From NCBI GenBank assembly GCA_964467785.1, contig CAYXVB010000138.1, forward strand, positions 1-9,776: a DNA stretch of 9,776 bases, written 5' to 3'. This stretch comes from CAYXVB01 sp964467785 (lineage in GTDB: Bacteria; Bdellovibrionota; UBA1018). Positions 1 to 4,673 of the stretch are shown here, in pieces. Position numbers and translations under genes: made by a program. A model generated the notes under the pieces. The model saw only the letters and a list, made by a program, of their open reading frames with translations, made no database searches and was not told the origin of the DNA. Each line of letters starts with the position of its first letter. Positions within the stretch are counted from its first letter, which is position 1.

Positions 1-55
1 CATGCGCTTTTCAATATCCCCGGTAAACCGGAGGCAAATCAGTTAAGCTCGACCC

Positions 56-1162
56 ATGGCCACTCCCGCCCTGCAAATCCACTGCGCCGGCCACGGCCTG
101 GGGAACGCCACCCGGATCCTAGCCATCATCGAGGAGCTGCGCGCCCGCGAACCCGATCCGTCCCGCCTGCGCATCGAGATCGCCACTTGGGGCAATGCAC
201 TCACTTGGCTGAGCGAACGCGCCGGGCCCCTTCGCTTTGGCCTGACCGCGCTCGAGCCCTTTCGGCCCTCGCCGAGCGGAATACCGGCGTGGCTGCGCAA
301 CTGCCGCAAGGTCGCCGCGCTCGCGGACCAGCTTCGTCCGCGGTTAGTACTACTGGATTCGGACCTACACTTCGCGCCCCTGTTCAGGCGGGGCATTCCG
401 CTTTATTGGCTCGGGCAAGCACACGAAGTGCTCCGTCGCGCCCGGCTCTGGCGACTCTTCCCCCGCAACGCGGGCGAGTGGAAGTCGCTGCTCGTCTTCG
501 AGACGCTGGACGCCTGGATTCAGAACCGCTTTGCGCATCGAATCTTCGTCCCCTGCGCCCATCCACGATACCTTGGCGAAACAACCCAACTTCGTCCGGT
601 GCCCCTGATCGTGCGCCATGCGTTTTTGGCCACTCCAACGAGCACCCCAGCCCGGTCAGCGCCGATTGGAATGCTCCTCAGCGGCTCGGGAATCGAGGCG
701 CAAAGACTCACGGCCTGGGCGGAGACGCGATCGATCCGAGTCATCCCCTCGTCCCTGGGCGAGGACGGTCAGCCAGCGATCGACGCGTTCCGCGCGGTAA
801 TCATCCAGGGCGGATTGAGTTCCATTTCCGAGTGCATCGCGCGCAAACGGGCGATGATCGTGGTACCGATCGCCGAACACTTCGAGCAACGGGTCAATGC
901 CTTTGAGGTCGAGCTCCAGGGCCTGGGTGGCTACCTTTGCGAAAACCTCGAGCGAGACGGCGACGCGCAACTGGATCGGCTCAAGGTTTCGAGCTTTCTC
1001 TTCGAGCTTCCCGAAGCCGAGACCGCCGGCGAGCTGCCGCGGGTGGATGGCGCGGCGATAATCGCCGCGGAACTCATCCAGTCACTCGAAACGCATGCAG
1101 CGCCCGCACCGCGAGCAAAAGCAAAAGGCATGCGCCCAGCTGATGGAGCGTCCCCAGACTGA
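56..1162 (+). CDS. GT-B fold glycosyltransferase (MurG/UDP-glycosyltransferase-like), substrate unknown
   Basis: Probable cytoplasmic or membrane-peripheral glycosyltransferase of 368 residues that moves a sugar from a nucleotide-sugar donor; the acceptor cannot be read from sequence. The N-terminal half opens with a short beta strand and a glycine-rich loop (residues 9-20, G12-H13-G14-L15-G16-N17), as in the acceptor domain of MurG-like enzymes. The C-terminal half carries the donor-site signature: QGG-x-SSISE at 251-259, then a hydrophobic strand ending VVP (269-271) and EQ-x3-NA (277-282), matching the GG..T..E / VP.....EQ..NA pattern of the MurG/UGT families. No signal peptide or membrane helix is seen. 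An in-frame stop at 44-46 makes the ATG at 56 the first possible ATG; it has no convincing Shine-Dalgarno sequence. The last 29 codons overlap ctaA on the opposite strand, and this Ala/Pro/Lys-rich tail looks unconserved. Family assignment is fairly secure; the pathway is unknown. Confidence 0.75.
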   Translation: MATPALQIHCAGHGLGNATRILAIIEELRAREPDPSRLRIEIATWGNALTWLSERAGPLRFGLTALEPFRPSPSGIPAWLRNCRKVAALADQLRPRLVLLDSDLHFAPLFRRGIPLYWLGQAHEVLRRARLWRLFPRNAGEWKSLLVFETLDAWIQNRFAHRIFVPCAHPRYLGETTQLRPVPLIVRHAFLATPTSTPARSAPIGMLLSGSGIEAQRLTAWAETRSIRVIPSSLGEDGQPAIDAFRAVIIQGGLSSISECIARKRAMIVVPIAEHFEQRVNAFEVELQGLGGYLCENLERDGDAQLDRLKVSSFLFELPEAETAGELPRVDGAAIIAAELIQSLETHAAPAPRAKAKGMRPADGASPD

Positions 1163-2132
1163 TCGGCACGACCATGAGCAGCGTCGCGACACCCAGGACG
1201 AATTGCACGACCGTCCCGATCAACAGATCCCGGATCGCCCGAGCGCGGAAAGGGGCCAACGCCAGGCGCCGGACCGCCCACCCCAAGGCCAGAACCGCCG
1301 CGACCAAGACCGTACCTGTCCAACGGTGGATGAACTGAACGGCGATCGGGTTCTCCACGGCGTTCAGCCAGGTCGGCAGGATATCGGCGCGGAAAAACCC
1401 GCTCGGGAACCATTCGTCATTCATCTTAGGAAAAGTGTTGAAGCCGTAGCCCGCATGCAGGCCCGCCGTAAACGCCCCGTAAAGGATCTGGACGAGCAGA
1501 ACCGCCGTAATGACACCCAGGGCGCGACGAATCGAGATCTCCGCTGCGGTGAGCGCCTGCTTCGTCTCGTTGGCCTTGCTCATCGAGAGCAGGATCCACA
1601 TCAGGTAGGAAACCACCCCGAAAGCCAGGAGCAAATGCGCCGCCAATCGGAAATGGCTGACATGCGGATTATTGACCAACCCGCTTTTGACCATGTACCA
1701 ACCCAGCGCGCCCTGCAGCCCCCCCAGCACGAAGCCGATAAACAGCTTGGCGCCCAAGGCGCGATCAATCCAGCCGCGGCGCCAAAACATCAGCCCCGGA
1801 ATCAGGAACACCACGCCGATGAAGCGTCCCAGCAGGCGGTGGATGTATTCCCAAAAAAAGATGAACTTGTACTCGGCCAACGTCATCCCATGATTGAGCA
1901 GCTTGTATTCCGGGGTAAGGCGGTACTTGGCAAACTCCGCCTCCCACGCGGTCTCGGTCAAAGGCGGAAGAATGCCGGCGACAGGCTTCCACTCGACGAT
2001 GGAAAGTCCGGACCGAGTGAGTCGAGTGATCCCTCCCACCACGACCATGGCGACAATCATGACGCAGACCGCAATCAGCCAAGTGCGAATGGCGCGGGAC
2101 GCAGACGCAGGCAAAGTCAGAGTGGAGTTCAT
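1074..2132 (-). CDS. ctaA: Haem A synthase, type 2 (COX15/CtaA family)
   Basis: Integral membrane enzyme of 352 residues that oxidises the C8 methyl of haem O to the formyl group of haem A, the cofactor of aa3-type cytochrome oxidases. It shows about eight hydrophobic helices. The signature after helix 1 is clear: GGITRLTRSGLSIVEWKP at residues 33-50, followed by GILPPL. The four expected haem-ligand histidines are present: H98 (in EYIHRLLGR), H166 (FRLAAH), H269 (QFIHRWTG) and H330 (GTLHQLGA). The extracytoplasmic cysteine pair of the Bacillus-type enzyme is missing, which fits the proteobacterial/mitochondrial type 2 form. The ATG at 2132 follows a purine-rich GAGGGGG stretch. It is divergent from the fliL-like gene and convergent with the glycosyltransferase, whose end it overlaps by 89 nt; H330 and the last helix lie in that overlap. 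No ctaB or oxidase genes are nearby, so it stands apart from the usual cluster. Confidence 0.95.
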   Translation of the reverse strand: MNSTLTLPASASRAIRTWLIAVCVMIVAMVVVGGITRLTRSGLSIVEWKPVAGILPPLTETAWEAEFAKYRLTPEYKLLNHGMTLAEYKFIFFWEYIHRLLGRFIGVVFLIPGLMFWRRGWIDRALGAKLFIGFVLGGLQGALGWYMVKSGLVNNPHVSHFRLAAHLLLAFGVVSYLMWILLSMSKANETKQALTAAEISIRRALGVITAVLLVQILYGAFTAGLHAGYGFNTFPKMNDEWFPSGFFRADILPTWLNAVENPIAVQFIHRWTGTVLVAAVLALGWAVRRLALAPFRARAIRDLLIGTVVQFVLGVATLLMVVPISLGTLHQLGACLLLLLAVRALHAFRVTG

Positions 2133-2153
2133 GGGGCCCCCTCTATCATTCGG

Positions 2154-2172
2154 GGATCGATCTGATCAATCC
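2154..2172. promoter_or_regulatory. Interrupted palindrome in the ctaA/fliL divergent spacer (possible operator)
   Basis: Two 9-nt arms, GGATCGATC and GATCAATCC, flank a single T and match in 8 of 9 positions as an inverted repeat. The site lies 22 nt upstream of the ctaA start codon and about 60 nt upstream of the fliL-like start, a suitable place for a dimeric regulator acting on either gene. Only the symmetry is seen; no regulator is identified, and a short GATC-rich palindrome can arise by chance. Confidence 0.25.
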
Positions 2173-2193
2173 GGTTTTGGCGCCCTTTTAGGT

Positions 2194-2222
2194 TTGGACA
2201 AGCCCGACCAAAGTCCTTTAAA
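2194..2222 (+). promoter_or_regulatory. Candidate sigma-70-type promoter of the fliL-like gene
   Basis: TTGGAC at 2194-2199 resembles a -35 box and is followed after 17 nt by TTTAAA at 2217-2222 as a poor-to-fair -10 box (TAAAAT at 2219-2224 is an alternative with a 19-nt spacer). Transcription would begin only a few bases before the ATG at 2232, and no clear Shine-Dalgarno sequence precedes that ATG, so a leaderless mRNA is possible. Consensus matching alone is weak evidence. Confidence 0.3.
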
Positions 2223-2231
2223 ATCGGAACT

Positions 2232-2795
2232 ATGAGTGACGCCCCGGCTGAGAAAAAGGCCGACGAATCTAAACCCAAAAAGCCCCTGGACCTGAGCCTT
2301 CTCCTGGTTATCGTCAATACCCTCGCGGTGCTTGGGGCCGCCGGATTCATGGCGTATACCAAGCTGATCTTCAAACGCCCTCCGATCACTGAAGAGCAAG
2401 AGCGCGAAAAAATCGCAAAGAAAAAGGTCCCGTCCACGACCCTAGCGCCTTCGGTGATCCTGCTCTTTCAGCCCCAGACACTCAATCTGTCGGCGGACGA
2501 AGCCAAGCCGCCCGCCAAGCTGCACTTTGCATCGATCGGATTCGCGATCGAAGTGCTCGACGGAACCTATAAAGACTTCGTGGAAGACTCCCGTCCGCTG
2601 ATCCTCGACAAATTCAGCTCCATCGTTGGTCGAAAACCCTATAGCGACCTCGTCCACGTCCAAGGCCGATATGTTCTACGCGGCGAACTAGTGGACGCGA
2701 TCAACGAAGTCCTCGCCTCAAAGCCGGGCGCTCCTGCGGCGGCTAAAGAGGGGTTGATTTCGAACGTGTATTTTACGACTTTTCTTGTCCAGTAG
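2232..2795 (+). CDS. fliL: FliL-family flagellar basal body-associated protein
   Basis: Protein of 187 residues with the FliL layout: a short charged, lysine-rich cytoplasmic leader (1-20), one transmembrane helix (about 21-43), a charged linker (45-66) and a periplasmic domain. Typical FliL features are the conserved strand after the linker, the acidic-to-hydrophobic region around residues 115-132 and the C-terminal strand ending VYFTTFLVQ, where FliL proteins usually finish with a similar F-x-x-FLVQ. FliL proteins ring the flagellar stators at the inner membrane and affect torque or motor function. The ATG at 2232 is the only start that keeps the cytoplasmic leader, but it lacks a strong ribosome-binding site. 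The gene stands alone between ctaA and a porin, with no fliM, fliN or fliP beside it, so it may be a paralogue outside the main flagellar operon. Its TAG stop overlaps the first base of a long palindromic repeat. Confidence 0.8.
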   Translation: MSDAPAEKKADESKPKKPLDLSLLLVIVNTLAVLGAAGFMAYTKLIFKRPPITEEQEREKIAKKKVPSTTLAPSVILLFQPQTLNLSADEAKPPAKLHFASIGFAIEVLDGTYKDFVEDSRPLILDKFSSIVGRKPYSDLVHVQGRYVLRGELVDAINEVLASKPGAPAAAKEGLISNVYFTTFLVQ

Positions 2796-2919
2796 CTTCC
2801 CCGGCTGCATCAGCCTCTGGCGGCGTTCTCCTCACTCATGCTCCCGCAGCGGGCAGTAAGCCCGCTTTGGTCGCATTCGCTCGTGCGGCCTTGCGAGAGG
2901 CTGATTCGCTCGGGGAAGC
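2795..2919. repeat. 125-bp near-palindromic element following the fliL-like gene
   Basis: Two 60-nt arms (2795-2854 and 2860-2919) flank a 5-nt loop AGTAA. Aligned by hand without gaps, the left arm and the reverse complement of the right arm agree at 38 of 60 positions. About 8 further positions would form G-U pairs in a plus-strand transcript. The match is strongest at the outer end (GCTTCCCCG, then ATCAGCCTCT) and at the apex, where AGCGGGC and GCCCGCT form a perfect 7-bp stem followed by TTTGG. It begins at the last base of the fliL stop codon. It could act as a terminator or mRNA 3' end stabiliser, or be a REP/MITE-like dispersed repeat. The structure is seen; the role is inferred. Confidence 0.7.
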
Positions 2920-2930
2920 GGCTAGCTCAA

Positions 2931-3049
2931 GGCTGCATCAACCTCTGGCGGCGTTCTTGACCTCGGTCATCCTGACCTCGGCCCTTCGGGCGCGCTCTGG
3001 CGCGTCCAAATCGGCTATCCTGCCGATTTATCTCACTCATGCTCCCGCA
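2931..3049. repeat. Second, interrupted copy of the left arm of the palindromic element
   Basis: Positions 2931-2957 match 2803-2829 of the palindrome in 26 of 27 bases (direct orientation, G to A at the eleventh base). Positions 3032-3049 match 2831-2848 exactly over 18 bases. In the first copy these blocks are one base apart; here they are separated by 74 nt (2958-3031). The intervening segment holds a 9-nt direct repeat TGACCTCGG (2958-2966 and 2973-2981) and small hairpins at 2981-2991, 2991-3004 and 3008-3029. The element is therefore either modular or has taken up an insertion. No coding frame here looks real. Confidence 0.65.
3008..3029. terminator. Bidirectional intrinsic terminator-like hairpin between the fliL-like and porin genes
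   Basis: AAATCGGC (3008-3015) and GCCGATTT (3022-3029) form a perfect 8-bp stem around the 6-nt loop TATCCT. The GC core is flanked by A-run and T-run sides, so it can work for transcripts arriving from either side. It lies 36 nt past the porin stop on the minus strand and about 210 nt past the fliL stop on the plus strand. The terminal U-tract is short (TTTAT), so efficiency may be modest. Confidence 0.55.
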
Positions 3050-3065
3050 ATAGCGGAGGCGGGAC

Positions 3066-4601
3066 TTAAAAAGTGATGCCGATCTTGGCCGTCGTTGAGA
3101 ATACGGAGTTCGTCGCGTTGTCCGTCGCCGTGTTCGAGAAGGCGTAATAGTCGCCCGGGAACCAGAGACCCATATCCAGACGGAACTGGAAATTGTCATC
3201 CCACTGGAATCCCGCGCCCAGATCAACTTCAAAACCCAGGTTATTGCCCTGGGTCTTGACCGCAGCCGTCGTGTCCATCTTGCGCTGCCACGTATTGAAA
3301 TAGTAGTTGCCAGCGGCGGCCGACTCGGGAGCCTGCGCGTAGATCAGCGCGGTATTGAAAGTCCACTTCTGGGTCTTGAACAGCTGGTTCAGCGAAACAT
3401 AGCGAGCGTTGACGATCGGGTTGTCATAGATCGAACGCAGCTGGCCTGCGGTCGCCGAGGTGCTGTTCTGCGTGTTCACGCCCGGATAACCGGCAAAGTT
3501 CGCGAACTGATAGTTGAACATGATGTTGCCGATGTCGTAATTCGGGTGGAAGTAAAACGCCTTGTAGCTCGACACGGTCGCCGAAGCCTGATTGGGCTGG
3601 CCGGGAGCGATACCCGCCTTGAGCTGAGTCTCCCACGTGTCGGAAGGCTTCCAGCTGCCTTCGACCGCGACCGCCACCGAAGAGTAATCGGCGCCGCCCA
3701 CGTTGCCGGAGGTCACCGGGAGTTCGCCCGCCAGGGTAAACTTGCCCCAGCGCTTGCGGCCGTAGAAGTCCCAGGTGTTGTAGTTCGAACCTGCGCCGGT
3801 ACCCTGTGGGCCGACCGCCGTTGTCGTGTCGATGGCGCCATCAGCGATGCGCTTCACGAAGTTCACGCCGCCATCCATCTCTTCATCGAGATTCTCGTAC
3901 TTGAGGGCGATGGAGTAGTCGGTCACGCGGCCAAAGCCGGCCGAGGGCGTGCAGATGCCGCCGGAGATGACGCAGTTGCCTCCGATCGAGTTACCCACGG
4001 AGTAGACGTTCACGCTCGGGATGAAGGCGAAGTTTCCGAACTTCGAGATCACGCGGATCGAGTCGGCGGTCGACTGATACTTGCTGAAAAGCGAGTCGCC
4101 GGAATTCCAGACCACGCCAAGACCCCAGTCCAGCGGAGCACGACCGATCTGCACCGTACCGAAGTCGCTCATCAACTCCGCCCAGAAGCGCTGGGCGCTG
4201 ATCGTAGCGCCACGCGAGTAGGTCGCGTTGTACAAGCGCTGATCCGCCACAAAAGGATAGGCGCTGCCGAAGAAACCCGTGATCGGGTCGCCGGCCCACC
4301 ATTCCGATTTGATGTAGATGTTGTCGTTGACGATCAATTTGGGACGGAGACGGAAAAACAGAGTCTCAAAACCCGTGGTGTTCGAGCCGCCGCCGGGAAT
4401 GTAATAACCGGTAGGCGCGTTGCCCGAAGTGCGAGCGGCATCGAGCCCACCCGCAGAATCGAGCGTATAATTGGAAACCGAGTGGAACTCGGACCAGAAC
4501 TGGCCGGACCAGTTCATCTCCAGGGCGTGAGCCGACTGGCTCAGCAGGAGCGCTGCGAATGCACAGAATTTCAACGTTTGTGAGCTGTTCAGTTTCCGCA
4601 T
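3066..4601 (-). CDS. Porin-like outer-membrane beta-barrel protein
   Basis: Exported protein of 511 residues with a Sec signal peptide: basic n-region (MRKLNSSQTLK), hydrophobic core and an AHA cleavage site after residue 26. The mature part alternates aromatic and polar residues in amphipathic strands separated by Gly/Asn/Ser/Thr-rich loops, and it ends in AKIGITF, a final strand with C-terminal phenylalanine as the BAM complex recognises. Length and strand density suggest a large barrel, perhaps 16-18 strands. The segment around D158-W159-G160-L-G recalls long-chain barrel proteins of Bdellovibrio and relatives, but I cannot name a family or solute. Two cysteines (C210, C217) in one loop could form a disulfide. 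I chose the ATG at 4601 because the signal peptide starts there and AGAAAGAG lies just upstream; an in-frame ATG at 4664 would add 21 residues ahead of the signal peptide. Divergent from the PBP1B gene. Role inferred: outer-membrane permeability. Confidence 0.8.
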   Translation of the reverse strand: MRKLNSSQTLKFCAFAALLLSQSAHALEMNWSGQFWSEFHSVSNYTLDSAGGLDAARTSGNAPTGYYIPGGGSNTTGFETLFFRLRPKLIVNDNIYIKSEWWAGDPITGFFGSAYPFVADQRLYNATYSRGATISAQRFWAELMSDFGTVQIGRAPLDWGLGVVWNSGDSLFSKYQSTADSIRVISKFGNFAFIPSVNVYSVGNSIGGNCVISGGICTPSAGFGRVTDYSIALKYENLDEEMDGGVNFVKRIADGAIDTTTAVGPQGTGAGSNYNTWDFYGRKRWGKFTLAGELPVTSGNVGGADYSSVAVAVEGSWKPSDTWETQLKAGIAPGQPNQASATVSSYKAFYFHPNYDIGNIMFNYQFANFAGYPGVNTQNSTSATAGQLRSIYDNPIVNARYVSLNQLFKTQKWTFNTALIYAQAPESAAAGNYYFNTWQRKMDTTAAVKTQGNNLGFEVDLGAGFQWDDNFQFRLDMGLWFPGDYYAFSNTATDNATNSVFSTTAKIGITF

Positions 4602-4635
4602 TTTTCTCTTTCTATCCCCTGGATGACTATGCAAG

Positions 4636-4664
4636 GTTTTATTGACCCCTCGGAGACCAGTCAA
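4636..4664 (-). promoter_or_regulatory. Candidate porin promoter in the porin/PBP1B divergent spacer
   Basis: On the minus strand TTGACT (4664-4659) is followed after 17 nt by TAAAAC (4641-4636): 5 of 6 and 4 of 6 matches to the sigma-70 consensus. Transcription would start near 4629, leaving a leader of about 28 nt before the porin ATG at 4601. The -35 box overlaps the ribosome-binding site of the PBP1B gene on the other strand. TTGAC at 4642-4646 and GTCAA at 4660-4664 also form an inverted repeat that might bind a regulator. Confidence 0.4.
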
Positions 4665-4669
4665 GGAGA
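4663..4669 (+). promoter_or_regulatory. Ribosome-binding site that fixes the PBP1B start
   Basis: AAGGAGA lies 4 nt before the ATG at 4674 (5 nt counted from the GGAG core) and is the best Shine-Dalgarno match near the gene's start. It favours that ATG over the in-frame ATGs at 4623 and 4629, which have no such motif and would add a non-conserved, non-basic extension ahead of the membrane anchor. Confidence 0.75.
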
Positions 4670-4673
4670 TTCA

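Noticed and set aside
20..31. Small stem-loop CCGGTAAACCGG upstream of the glycosyltransferase
   Set aside because: Only 4-5 bp of stem and no T-tract, so it is not convincing as a terminator; the sequence before it lies outside the window.
1095..2165. A 356-codon open frame on the plus strand, antisense to ctaA
   Set aside because: It mirrors ctaA, is rich in Gln/Arg/Asp/His without any recognisable fold, and has no ribosome-binding site. The ctaA frame has clear family motifs and four haem ligands.
2795..3065. Insertion sequence or CRISPR array in the repeat-rich spacer
   Set aside because: No transposase, no target-site duplication that I can define, and only two diverged repeat copies with no regular spacers.
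2867..3076. A 69-codon open frame in the fliL/porin spacer
   Set aside because: It runs through the palindromic repeat, the split copy and the terminator hairpin, has no ribosome-binding site and overlaps the porin end; the repeats explain the sequence better.
3546..4583. A 345-codon open frame on the plus strand, antisense to the porin
   Set aside because: Arg/Val/His-rich translation with no fold or start signal; the porin frame has a signal peptide and a C-terminal barrel strand.
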